A stretch of 36,452 bases of DNA, taken from Proteobacteria bacterium SG_bin5. Lineage in GTDB: Bacteria; Pseudomonadota; Alphaproteobacteria; Sphingomonadales; Sphingomonadaceae. Positions 1 to 7,163 of this stretch are shown here, piece by piece; positions within the stretch are counted from its first letter, which is position 1; every line of letters begins with the position of its first letter. The notes beneath the pieces were generated by a model. That model was not told the origin of the DNA and did not search any database. It saw nothing but the letters and a program-made list of their open reading frames with translations. The DNA is taken from assembly GCA_002083475.1 (NCBI GenBank), contig LWDI01000046.1, forward strand, positions 1-36,452. Direction: 5' to 3'. A program made the position numbers and the translations under genes.

Positions 1-73
1 AACCCTGAACTCCTTGCAGGGGAGGAGCTTTTTTCGTCGAGCCATTGGTTCGGAGTGATCGCAAACAGATCTA
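1..73. repeat. Partial copy of a dispersed terminal-inverted-repeat element
   Basis: The first 73 bases match the right end of the element at 12979-13181 over about 55 bases. Both carry GGGGAGGAGCTTTTT, then CGTCGAGCCAT, then GTGATC and a CAAA(A)CAG..TCTA end. The rest of this copy lies outside the window. Its terminal CTA at 71-73, read on the minus strand, is the TAG stop codon of accA. The T-run follows a GC-rich stem only on the plus strand, so it could act as a terminator for a plus-strand gene to the left, not for accA. Confidence 0.7.
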
Positions 74-1018
74 CAGCCGCCCCATCGCCAGGAATTTGGC
101 GCGGCGCTCGCGGCGGAGCGTGTCGCGGTCCCGCCCCGCGAGCCCCGCCAGCGCCTCGGTGATCGCCGCGCGCAGCGTCGCGATCGCGCCCGCCGGATCG
201 CGCTGCGCGCCGCCGAGCGGCTCGGGCACGATCGTGTCGATCACGCCGAGCGCTTTCAGATCCTGCGCGGTCACCCGCATCGCCTCGGCCGCCTCGGCGG
301 CACGCTCGGCGGTGCGCCACAGGATCGAGGCGCAGCCCTCGGGGCTGATCACCGCATAAACGGCATGTTCGAACATCAGCACGCGGTTGGCGGCAGCGAG
401 CGCGATCGCCCCGCCCGAGCCGCCCTCGCCCACGATCGCGGCGACCATCGGCACGCCGAGCGCGAGGCATTGCTCGGTCGCGCGCGCCACCGCCTCGGCC
501 TGGCCGCGCTCCTCGGCCTGGATGCCGGGAAAGGCGCCCGAGGTATCGACCAACGTCACCACGGGCAGCCCGAAGCGATCGGCGAGCCGCATCAGCCGGA
601 TCGCCTTGCGATAGCCCTCGGGCTTGCCCATGCCGAAATTGTGGCGGATGCGGCTCGCGGTATCGTCGCCCTTTTCATGGCCGATCACCATCAGCCTTTG
701 ATCGCCGAGCCGGGCGAAGCCGCCCAGGATCGCTTGATCGTCGGCGAAGGCGCGGTCGCCGGCGAGCGGCATGAACGCGTCGAACAGCCCGGCGACATAA
801 TGTTTGAAGTGCGGCCGATCGGGATGGCGCGCGACGAGTGTCTTCTGCCAGGGGGTGAGCTTGGCATAAGTGTCGCGCAGCAGCCGTTCGGCCTTCACCT
901 CGATCCGGGCGATCTCGCCGGCGATGTCGATCGCGCCGCCATCGGCGGTGGCGCGCAGTTCGGCGATGCGCGCCGAAAGTTCGGCGACGGGTTTTTCGAA
1001 ATCGAGAAAGCTTGGCAT
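71..1018 (-). CDS. accA: Acetyl-CoA carboxylase carboxyltransferase subunit alpha
   Basis: AccA pairs with AccD to transfer the carboxyl group from biotinylated AccB to acetyl-CoA, giving malonyl-CoA for fatty acid synthesis in the cytoplasm. The 315-aa product has the usual AccA opening (PSFLDFEKPVAEL), an N-terminal helical region and a crotonase-type core with the glycine-rich GEGGSGGAIALA segment followed by MFEHAVYAVISPEGCASILW. Family members are about 315-320 aa. I chose the ATG at 1018 because PSFLDFEKP is the family N-terminus; an in-frame ATG at 1057 would add 13 unsupported residues. It lies 35 bases after xerD on the same strand and is probably co-transcribed. Its TAG stop is formed by the edge of the repeat at 1-73. 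Confidence 0.96.
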   Translation of the reverse strand: MPSFLDFEKPVAELSARIAELRATADGGAIDIAGEIARIEVKAERLLRDTYAKLTPWQKTLVARHPDRPHFKHYVAGLFDAFMPLAGDRAFADDQAILGGFARLGDQRLMVIGHEKGDDTASRIRHNFGMGKPEGYRKAIRLMRLADRFGLPVVTLVDTSGAFPGIQAEERGQAEAVARATEQCLALGVPMVAAIVGEGGSGGAIALAAANRVLMFEHAVYAVISPEGCASILWRTAERAAEAAEAMRVTAQDLKALGVIDTIVPEPLGGAQRDPAGAIATLRAAITEALAGLAGRDRDTLRRERRAKFLAMGRL

Positions 1019-1053
1019 CAGGGCGCCTCGGTTAGGCGCCGGCTCGCCACGCG

Positions 1054-1947
1054 TCAACGCAACTCGGCGAGCGGGTGGCGCTGATTGACGAGCGCGACCA
1101 GCCGCGCGCTATCGACATGGGTATAGATTTCGGTGGTCGCGATATCGGCATGGCCGAGCATCAGCTGCAGCGCGCGCAAATCGGCGCCGCCTTCCAGCAG
1201 ATGCGTCGCGAAGGCGTGGCGCAGCACGTGCGGGCTCAGCCGATCGAGCGGCAGCCCCGCCGCAACCGCCAGCCCCTTGAGCAATTGATAGAGCCGGATA
1301 CGCGTGAGATGCGCCTTGCCGCTCGGGAACAGCCAGGGGCCGGGCGGCGCGACCGCGCGCCAGGCACTCACCGCCGCGCGCGCCCGGTCGGAGATCGGCA
1401 CCAGCCGCTCGCGCCCGCCCTTGCCCTTCAGGATCAAATAGGGGCGATCGGGGGCGATGGCGCTGCGCGGCAGCGACATCAGCTCGCTCGCGCGCAACCC
1501 CGAGCCATAGAGCAGCTCGACCAGCGCCGCGAGCCGCAGGTCGCGCGGCGCGGGCGCGGGCACGGCGAGCCGCTCGGCGATGACGGCGAACAGCCGGTCG
1601 ACATCGGCGACCGACAGTGTCTTTGGGAGCGGGCGCGCGGTGCCGGGGCGCGGCAGCGCCTCGCTGGGATCGTCGGCGCGGTGCCCCTCCTCATGAAGAA
1701 AGCCGAAGAAGCGCCGCAGCGCGGCCGCCTTGCGCGCGACGCTCGCGCGCGACAGCGCCGCCCAGCCCTCGGCGAGCCGTTGGAGCGCCGCCGCGTCCGC
1801 CGCCGCCAATGCGCCTTCGAGCGCGGCCGAGGCGAGGCGCAAGTCGCTGCGATAGGCGGCGACGGTGTTCGCCGCCGCGCCGCGCTCGGCGGCGAGCATC
1901 TCCAAAAAGCGGTCGATCAGCGCGGCGTCGTCCAGGGCCTCGCTCAA
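1054..1947 (-). CDS. xerD: Tyrosine recombinase XerD
   Basis: XerD-type site-specific recombinase, which with XerC resolves chromosome dimers at dif at the division septum. The product is 297 aa, the usual length. An N-terminal SAM-like core-binding domain spans roughly residues 1-95 and the catalytic domain follows. The visible catalytic set is Arg in YGSGLRASEL, Lys in KGKGGRERLVPI, His-x-x-Arg in SPHVLRHAFATHLLEGG, His in LMLGHADIATT and the nucleophile Tyr in TEIYTHVD. The start is a TTG at 1947 that overlaps the upstream stop (TTGA), which gives the standard length; longer upstream readings have no family-like sequence. XerC and XerD are hard to tell apart by eye, so the D assignment is less certain than the family. 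Confidence 0.93.
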   Translation of the reverse strand: MSEALDDAALIDRFLEMLAAERGAAANTVAAYRSDLRLASAALEGALAAADAAALQRLAEGWAALSRASVARKAAALRRFFGFLHEEGHRADDPSEALPRPGTARPLPKTLSVADVDRLFAVIAERLAVPAPAPRDLRLAALVELLYGSGLRASELMSLPRSAIAPDRPYLILKGKGGRERLVPISDRARAAVSAWRAVAPPGPWLFPSGKAHLTRIRLYQLLKGLAVAAGLPLDRLSPHVLRHAFATHLLEGGADLRALQLMLGHADIATTEIYTHVDSARLVALVNQRHPLAELR

Positions 1948-3725
1948 AGCCTCGTGAGTGCCTCGATCGCCATCATCCGCGCCTCGGCGTCGAGCCCCAC
2001 GCGGTGCATCGCGGCGATGATGCGGTAGAAATGAGCGGGCGGCACCCCGTGCCAATTGGCGGTCTGCATGCCGACGCCCGCGAGCAGCAGCACCGTCCCC
2101 GGCTGGCCGGCTTGCGCCGCGCGATCGATCGCGCGCGTCCATACATTGTCTAAGGCGATGTCGACGCCCAGGTCGCCCGCGAGCGTCTGCGCGGTCGCGG
2201 CGTCGATCCGCTCGAGCCCGGCGAGCGCGGCGAAGAACATCTGCCGCTTGCGCGCGGCGTCGCCCTGCCCGCCGCCATAGCCGCGCACCTCGCTCCGCCC
2301 ATAGCGCGCGCCTAGCCCCGTATCGGCAAGCGCGAGCATCGCCCAGCCGTCGCCGCCGCGCTCGACCGCGCCGCGCCAGCGCAATGCGGCCTGATCATAG
2401 CCCGCGCTCAGCATCGCGGCGATCAACCGATCGGTATTTTCGTCGCGCGCCGGGGGCAGCAGCGCGGCGGCGCGCGCGGTGAGCACCAGCCGGGCATAGC
2501 GCGCGCGCGGCCCCTCCGGCGCTTCCCACAGCCGGCGCATCGCGGCGACGCGATCGGCGCGCGATGCCTCGTTGAAGGCGGCGCGCGAATCGCGCGCGGC
2601 CGCGGCATCGGCGCTCGACGGATCCTCGCTCTGCAAAATCGCGCCATAGAGATCGACCAGCGCCGCGCTCGAAAGCACGCCTTGCGCGGCGGCGAATTCG
2701 GCCGAGGCGCGCCGCGCGACCGGGGCGAGCGCCGGCGCCAGCGCGCGCCAGAACTGCACCCGGGGCGAGGCGGTGGCGAGCAACGGCGCGGGCACGTCGA
2801 CCCCGGTCGCCATCGCCATGCCATAGCGCCATGCGGTGAGCTCGCCCACGCTGTCCCACTCGATCGTCACCGCGCGGCGCTTGGTGGTGAGCCCCACCGC
2901 CTTGTCGGCGAGGAGCAGATCGACCCCGCTCGCCACCTGCCGCTTGCGCGCCGCCTCGATCTGCGGCCCGCCCTGGCCGGCGATCCCCGAAAGCCCCGCG
3001 CACACCGCGTCGAGCAGCACCCAGGCGCGCTCGCCCGATTGGCGCTGCGCGGGGCCGACCACCGGGCAAACGAGCCCCGGATCGCCGGCGGCGAGCGCGG
3101 TCTGGAGCGCGGCTTCATAGAGCTTGGGCGTGTAATTTTCGCTGTCGACCGCCTCGATCAGCGCGCGCGCGACATGGGGCTCGCCCATGCGCACCAGCAG
3201 CCAGGCGCGCTCGGCGGCGAAATCGGCGCCGTTGACCTGGGCGGGCGTGTTCACGCGCGAGGCGAGCGCGCGGCGCAGCGCGATCGACAGCCAGCGCGAG
3301 GGGAGCGGCGCGTCGAGCCGCCCCATCAGCGCTTCCAGCAACCGGCCATCGGCGCGCCCGAAGGCATCGGGGGCGAGCCCGCCCTGATCGGTGCCGACCA
3401 CCCCCACCAGGTCGAGCGAGCGCCGCGCATAAGCGGGCAGTTCATAGTCGCGCAAAGCCTCGGGATCGGGCTCGGCGGCGGCGAGCTCGTTGCCGAGCAG
3501 ATTGCCGATCGTCAGATCCTCGGGCACCGGCGCCGGGAGCGGCGCGACCGAGGGCGTCGGCGTCGCGGGGGTCACGGGCGCGGCGGGCGCCGGGGTCGGC
3601 GCGGGGGTCTGCTCGTTGAAGCCCGGGGGCAGGATCGATTCGGGGCGATCCTGCGCCATCGCGGGGAGAATGCTCGCGCCCGCGATCAGCAGCAGCAGCC
3701 CTTTGCGCTTAGCTGAGATTGGCAA
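1944..3725 (-). CDS. Secreted alpha-helical protein of unknown function
   Basis: I do not recognise a named family. From a TTG at 3725 the 593-aa product opens with a clean signal peptide: basic PISAKRKG, hydrophobic LLLLIAGASIL, then PAMAQ with likely cleavage after Ala24, so it should be periplasmic or envelope-associated. A Pro/Ala/Thr-rich linker occupies about residues 40-68. The rest is Ala/Arg/Leu-rich and predicted helical, resembling a TPR- or HEAT-like solenoid, with no catalytic motif seen. No ATG or GTG gives this signal peptide; the next in-frame ATG falls inside it. The start overlaps the end of the 44-aa gene by 17 bases, and the stop overlaps the xerD start by 4, suggesting one translationally coupled unit. 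Confidence 0.8.
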   Translation of the reverse strand: MPISAKRKGLLLLIAGASILPAMAQDRPESILPPGFNEQTPAPTPAPAAPVTPATPTPSVAPLPAPVPEDLTIGNLLGNELAAAEPDPEALRDYELPAYARRSLDLVGVVGTDQGGLAPDAFGRADGRLLEALMGRLDAPLPSRWLSIALRRALASRVNTPAQVNGADFAAERAWLLVRMGEPHVARALIEAVDSENYTPKLYEAALQTALAAGDPGLVCPVVGPAQRQSGERAWVLLDAVCAGLSGIAGQGGPQIEAARKRQVASGVDLLLADKAVGLTTKRRAVTIEWDSVGELTAWRYGMAMATGVDVPAPLLATASPRVQFWRALAPALAPVARRASAEFAAAQGVLSSAALVDLYGAILQSEDPSSADAAAARDSRAAFNEASRADRVAAMRRLWEAPEGPRARYARLVLTARAAALLPPARDENTDRLIAAMLSAGYDQAALRWRGAVERGGDGWAMLALADTGLGARYGRSEVRGYGGGQGDAARKRQMFFAALAGLERIDAATAQTLAGDLGVDIALDNVWTRAIDRAAQAGQPGTVLLLAGVGMQTANWHGVPPAHFYRIIAAMHRVGLDAEARMMAIEALTRL

Positions 3726-3843
3726 GCGGGACGACCTTTTCCACCGGCTGCACCGGCTTTTCACGCGCCAAACCGCCGAGCAGCGCCATTCCGCCACCCA
3801 CGAGCGCGAGCACCACCAGCGCGACTATCACCAACCGCATCAT
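3709..3843 (-). CDS. 44-aa single-span membrane protein
   Basis: A short gene encoding 44 residues. MMRLVIVALVVLALVGGG forms one membrane helix at the N-terminus, followed by a short loop and a charged C-terminus (REKPVQPVEKVVPL). No known family is recognised. The start is one of two adjacent ATGs (3843 or 3840). A weak GGTGAGGG Shine-Dalgarno-like stretch lies just upstream. It overlaps the TTG start of the 593-aa secreted protein by 17 bases, so it is the first gene of the xerD-accA unit and may couple its translation. Support is the membrane helix, the gene spacing and the absence of an alternative gene here. Confidence 0.6.
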   Translation of the reverse strand: MMRLVIVALVVLALVGGGMALLGGLAREKPVQPVEKVVPLANLS

Positions 3844-3866
3844 CACCCTCACCGAACAAGCGCCTT

Positions 3867-3895
3867 TTGCCCGAGGCGCGGGCGCGCTGTATAGC
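3867..3895 (+). promoter_or_regulatory. Possible sigma-70-like promoter for aroKB
   Basis: TTGCCC at 3867-3872 and TATAGC at 3890-3895 are separated by 17 bases, inside the 62-base gap between two divergent genes. Transcription would start near 3902, almost on the ATG at 3906. That implies either a near-leaderless mRNA or a true aroK start at the ATG at 3927. This is pattern matching only. Confidence 0.35.
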
Positions 3896-3905
3896 CCTTG
3901 GCGGC

Positions 3906-4442
3906 ATGTTGCAAAATCAAGCGAATATGGATTGGCGCGACAGGCCGATCGTCCTGGTGGGGCTGATGGGCGCGGGCAAGACGACGGTCGGCCGCCGCCT
4001 CGCCCAGCGGCTGCGCTTGCCCTTCGTCGACGCCGATGCCGAGATCGAGGCGGCGGCGGGCATGAGCATCACCGAAATTTTCGATCGCTTCGGCGAAAGC
4101 TATTTCCGCGACGGCGAGCGGCGGGTGATCGCGCGGCTGATCGACGGCACGCGCAAGGTGATCGCGACCGGCGGCGGCGCGTTCATGAACGCCGAGACGC
4201 GCGCGCTGATCCTGGAACGCGCGCTCGCGGTGTGGCTCGACGCCAATCCGGCGGTGCTCGCCGAGCGTGTCGCCCGGCGCGACACCCGCCCCTTGCTGCG
4301 CAACCGCGATCCGCATCAGGTGCTGCGCGAACTCGCCGAAAAGCGGAACCCGGTCTATGCGATGGCGCCGATCCGCGTGCCGAGCCACCACGCCCCGCAC
4401 GAAGTGACGGTACGGGCGATCCTGGAAGCGATCGGGGCATGA
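3906..4442 (+). CDS. aroK: Shikimate kinase
   Basis: Phosphorylates shikimate to shikimate 3-phosphate with ATP, step five of the shikimate pathway to chorismate. The NMP-kinase fold is clear: P-loop GLMGAGKTTVG near residues 17-27, DADAEIE for Mg2+ and shikimate binding, the RFGESYFRDGERRVI segment, the GGGAFM shikimate site, and an Arg-containing lid (RRDTRPLL). From the ATG at 3906 it has 178 aa; an ATG at 3927 gives 171 aa and would leave a short leader if the proposed promoter is right. The TGA stop overlaps the aroB ATG by 4 bases (ATGA), so the two genes are translationally coupled. Confidence 0.96.
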   Translation: MLQNQANMDWRDRPIVLVGLMGAGKTTVGRRLAQRLRLPFVDADAEIEAAAGMSITEIFDRFGESYFRDGERRVIARLIDGTRKVIATGGGAFMNAETRALILERALAVWLDANPAVLAERVARRDTRPLLRNRDPHQVLRELAEKRNPVYAMAPIRVPSHHAPHEVTVRAILEAIGA

Positions 4443-5539
4443 TCGAGATAAATGTCGCGCTGGGCGCGCGCGCCTATCCCGTGCTGATCGCCCCGGGCCT
4501 GCTCGGCGCGGCGGGGGCCGCCCGGCTCGCGCCGCTCGCGCGGGCGGGTCGGCTGGTGGTGGTGCATGACGCGGCGGTGACCGCGGCGCTCGCGACGCTG
4601 ACCGACGCGCTCGCGGCGTTGGAGGTGACGCTCGATCCGATCGCCATCCCCTCGGGCGAGGGCAGCAAGAGCTGGGCGATGCTCGAACATTTGTGCGAGG
4701 CGCTGCTCGCGCGCGGCATCGAGCGCGGCGATCATGTGCTCGCGCTCGGCGGCGGCGTGGTGGGCGATCTGGCGGGCTTCGCTTGCGCGATATTGAAGCG
4801 CGGCTGCCGCTTCGTGCAATTGCCGACGACCTTGCTCGCCCAGGTCGATAGCTCGGTCGGCGGCAAGACCGCGATCAACGCGCGCGGCGGCAAGAATCTG
4901 ATCGGCGCCTTCCACCAGCCGAGCCTGGTGCTGATCGACCCCGAAACGCTCGCGACGCTGCCGCCGCGCGAGCTGCGGGCGGGCTATGCCGAGGTGGTGA
5001 AATATGGGCTGATCGACGATCCCGCCTTTTTCGCCTGGTGCGAGGCCCATGGCGCCGGCTTGCTCGCGGGTGACATCGCGATGCGCATCGAGGCGATCGC
5101 GCATTCGGTGCGCGCCAAGGCGCGCATCGTCGCCGCCGACGAGCGCGAAACCGCCGATCTGCGCGCTTTGCTCAACCTTGGGCACACGTTCGGCCATGCG
5201 CTGGAGGCCGAGACCGGCTTTGGCGAGCGGCTGCTCCACGGCGAGGCGGTGGCGGCGGGGATGGCGCTCGCCTTCCGCTATTCGGCGCGGCGCGGGCTGT
5301 GCTCGGCGGACGACGCGGCGCGGGTGGCGGCGCATCTGCGCGGCGTGGGGCTGCCGGCGGGGCTCGCCGAGGCGGGCGTCGACGCGCCGGGCGCGCGGCT
5401 GGTCGAGCATATGCGCCACGACAAGAAGATGGCGGGGGGGAGTTTACCCTTCCTGCTCGCGCGCGGGATCGGGCGGACCTTCGTGGCGAAGGACGTGGCG
5501 CTGGAGGACGTGGCGGCGTTTCTGGAGGATGAGCGGTAG
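4439..5539 (+). CDS. aroB: 3-Dehydroquinate synthase
   Basis: Converts DAHP to 3-dehydroquinate, step two of the shikimate pathway, using NAD+ and a divalent metal. The 366-aa product is full length. Visible signatures are the NAD-binding GGGVVGDLAGF segment, PTTLLAQVDSSVGGKTAIN, NLIGAFHQP, the RELRAGYAEVVKYG metal-site helix, and the metal ligands in LNLGHTFGHALE and LLHGEAVAAGM. Its ATG overlaps the aroK stop (ATGA), a common aroK-aroB arrangement. Downstream lies a repeat-rich gap whose hairpin at 5747-5773, followed by TCTTTTTC, could terminate transcription. Confidence 0.97.
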   Translation: MIEINVALGARAYPVLIAPGLLGAAGAARLAPLARAGRLVVVHDAAVTAALATLTDALAALEVTLDPIAIPSGEGSKSWAMLEHLCEALLARGIERGDHVLALGGGVVGDLAGFACAILKRGCRFVQLPTTLLAQVDSSVGGKTAINARGGKNLIGAFHQPSLVLIDPETLATLPPRELRAGYAEVVKYGLIDDPAFFAWCEAHGAGLLAGDIAMRIEAIAHSVRAKARIVAADERETADLRALLNLGHTFGHALEAETGFGERLLHGEAVAAGMALAFRYSARRGLCSADDAARVAAHLRGVGLPAGLAEAGVDAPGARLVEHMRHDKKMAGGSLPFLLARGIGRTFVAKDVALEDVAAFLEDER

Positions 5540-5693
5540 TTTTGGGTTGGCGCGGCGGCGTAGCGTCGCGCAGAAGTTTCGCGCTTCGGGTGCCGCTCCT
5601 GCAGCTACAGGGTTCGCGCGGAGGCGCGGAGAACGCGGAGGATGCGGACTTGGTGGGCCGAGTTCGGACCTAAGGGAGACACAAGAAATTGAC

Positions 5694-5773
5694 CGTCGCC
5701 CCAGCGAAAGCTGGGGCCTTGATGAACCGGAGCGCGTCACCCCATAAAGGCCCCGGCTTTCGCCGGGGCGACG
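5694..5773. repeat. REPIN-like inverted doublet
   Basis: Two 27-base arms (5694-5720 and 5747-5773) lie in opposite orientation, and each is itself a hairpin. One has CCCCAGCGAAAGCTGGGG and the other, read in the same sense, CCCCGGCGAAAGCCGGGG. They differ by a paired A-T to G-C change that keeps the stem. The second arm is followed by TCTTTTTC and could terminate aroB transcripts. Confidence 0.7.
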
Positions 5774-5821
5774 ATCTTTTTCGGGTAACCGCGAATAGAG
5801 CGTTTCGTGATCAAACCAAAC

Positions 5822-5905
5822 CGTCGCCCCGGCCTCGAGCCGGGGCTTGGCTTCTTCTTCTGCCGTCGAAAGGCAGCCTAGCCCCGGCTCGAGGCCGGGG
5901 CGACG
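5822..5905. repeat. 26-bp perfect inverted repeat of GC-rich palindromes
   Basis: Arms at 5822-5847 and 5880-5905 are exact reverse complements. Each contains CCCCGGC-CTCGA-GCCGGGG, a palindrome in its own right. A third single copy of the same palindrome is at 21056-21084. Confidence 0.75.
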
Positions 5906-6007
5906 TGGATCATCGTGATCGCGATGGGCTTCAATGTCTCCCCTCCGCGCCTCCCACTTCCTTCTCCGCGCCTCCGCGCGAACCAAAACCCGCGCCACGG
6001 GAAAGCC

Positions 6008-6430
6008 TCACCGCTCCAGCCGCGCCACCAGCGCCCGCAAGTCGTCGATCTTCGCGTGGAGTTCCTCGATCTGCGCCTCGGCGCGCAAATTGGTCTCGTA
6101 ATCGAGCCGCGCCTCGAGCCGGTCCTTCGCCGCCTGCCGGTTCTGGCTCATCATGATGATCGGCGCCTGCAAAGCGGCGAGCATCGACAGCACCAGGTTC
6201 AGGAAAATGAAGGGAAAAGGATCGAAGGCGCCGCCCTTCAGCGCGAGGTTGATCGCCGCCCAGGCGCCCAGGAACAGCGCGAAGCCGATGATGAACCCCC
6301 AGGAGCCGCCCACCGCCGCGACGCGATCGGCGAGCCGCTCGCCGAAGCTCGACCGCTCGGCGAAGAGCAAATTGGGGTCGCGTAGCCGGCTGTGCCGCGC
6401 CCAATCGAAAATCAAACGAACCGCGTTCAT
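6008..6430 (-). CDS. DUF1003 family membrane protein
   Basis: A 140-aa product with the DUF1003 pattern: FGERLADRVAAVGGSWGFII, then two membrane segments (about residues 44-63, FIIGFALFLGAWAAINLAL, and 72-93, PFIFLNLVLSMLAALQAPII), then MMSQNRQAAKDR and a charged C-terminal coiled coil (AQIEELHAKIDDLRALVARLE). The family is widespread and its biochemical role is unknown. The product should sit in the inner membrane with both ends in the cytoplasm. It is transcribed alone, divergent from the DUF2256 gene across a 218-base gap and convergent with aroB across the repeat cassette. Confidence 0.88.
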   Translation of the reverse strand: MNAVRLIFDWARHSRLRDPNLLFAERSSFGERLADRVAAVGGSWGFIIGFALFLGAWAAINLALKGGAFDPFPFIFLNLVLSMLAALQAPIIMMSQNRQAAKDRLEARLDYETNLRAEAQIEELHAKIDDLRALVARLER

Positions 6431-6648
6431 CGCGCACCTCCTTGCCGACCGGCCGCGCCGGCGGGCCCGGGTGCGCGCGAGGGATCAGCGCGAGCGGGAC
6501 GGCCGGTGCGGCGCGGTCGATCGACTGTGATCGTTGCTAGGCATAAATCCTCGAACGGATGACGGCCCGGACGCTGCCGAACCGAGGCTGGAAATGGGCG
6601 CGGCCGCGCGCGAAGACAAATGAACTCTTGGTCATTCGAAAGCCCGCC

Positions 6649-6792
6649 ATGCCCAACGGCGTCCACAAGCGCGATCTGCCGAGCAAGACCTGCCCGGTCT
6701 GCGCGCGCCCCTTCGCCTGGCGCAAGAAATGGGCGCGCGATTGGGAGAATGTCGTCTATTGTTCCGATAAGTGCCGGAAATTGGGCCGGTAG
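6649..6792 (+). CDS. DUF2256 family small zinc-ribbon-like protein
   Basis: A 47-aa product beginning MPNGVHKRDLPSKTC. It has a CPVC pair and a C-SDKC pair (CPVCARPFAWRKKWARDW, then VVYCSDKCR), which could bind one metal ion, probably zinc. The sequence fits DUF2256, often found near photolyase or cryptochrome-type genes; none is seen here. I chose the ATG at 6649, because the family begins close to the HKRDLPSKTC motif; an in-frame ATG at 6559 would add 30 residues unlike the family. It appears to be monocistronic, and its function is unknown. Confidence 0.85.
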   Translation: MPNGVHKRDLPSKTCPVCARPFAWRKKWARDWENVVYCSDKCRKLGR

Positions 6793-6833
6793 CGGCATGA
6801 TCCTCCCCGTTCACGGGAAGGATTTGGGGCTTT

Positions 6834-7163
6834 CTATCCGCCCCGCCACGCGCTCCAGGCGAGCCACAGCCAGCCCGCGATCAACAGCGCGCCGCCGATC
6901 GGGGTGATCGCCCCCAGCCAGCGCGGCAGGCCGAGCGCCATCAGATAGAGCGTCCCCGCGAACAGCGCCGCGCCGCCCACGAACAGCCAGGCCGCCCCGC
7001 TCGCGCGCAACTGCACCGCGATCAGCGCCGCGAGCGCGTGCGCCAGCTGATATTGGCCGCCGGTGCGCAGCCAGTCCGCCGCCTTGCCTTCCGCGCCATG
7101 CGCGCCGAACGCCCCCGCCGCCACCGCGATCGCGCCCGAAAGCGCCGCCCATACCAAAATCAT
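6834..7163 (-). CDS. DUF423 family membrane protein
   Basis: A 109-aa small integral membrane protein. It opens with ILVWAALSGAIAVAAGAFGAHG, the characteristic DUF423 first helix with its AFGAHG motif, followed by YQLAHALAALIAVQL and two more hydrophobic helices, four in all. Function is unknown across the family. Its ATG overlaps the stop of the KefC-type antiporter (ATGA, 7160-7163), so it is the last gene of a coupled minus-strand unit. DUF423 genes are common beside unrelated transport genes, so the neighbourhood says little about role. Confidence 0.92.
   Translation of the reverse strand: MILVWAALSGAIAVAAGAFGAHGAEGKAADWLRTGGQYQLAHALAALIAVQLRASGAAWLFVGGAALFAGTLYLMALGLPRWLGAITPIGGALLIAGWLWLAWSAWRGG

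Larger units (their letters stand above)
5611..5984. repeat. Composite repeat cassette bounded by a 23-bp perfect inverted repeat
   Basis: This fills most of the 468-base gap between the convergent aroB and DUF1003 genes, where no gene is supported. The outer arms at 5611-5633 (GGTTCGCGCGGAGGCGCGGA + GAA) and 5962-5984 are perfect reverse complements. Inside are a REPIN-like doublet (5694-5773), a TAGAGCGTTTCGTGATCAAA motif at about 5797 that resembles the ends of the elements at 1-73 and 12979-13181, and a 26-bp perfect inverted repeat (5822-5905). No transposase is present, so any mobility would depend on another locus. Confidence 0.7.

Noticed and set aside
1054..1947. Integrase of a genomic island
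   Set aside because: Length and motifs fit the housekeeping Xer recombinase, it sits in a run of core genes, and no attachment sites or phage genes are nearby.
365..5419. Long frames opposite accA, xerD, the 593-aa gene and aroB
   Set aside because: High-GC coding regions open the antisense frames. The products are Arg/Gly/Ala-rich without recognisable domains, while the sense strands encode clear families.
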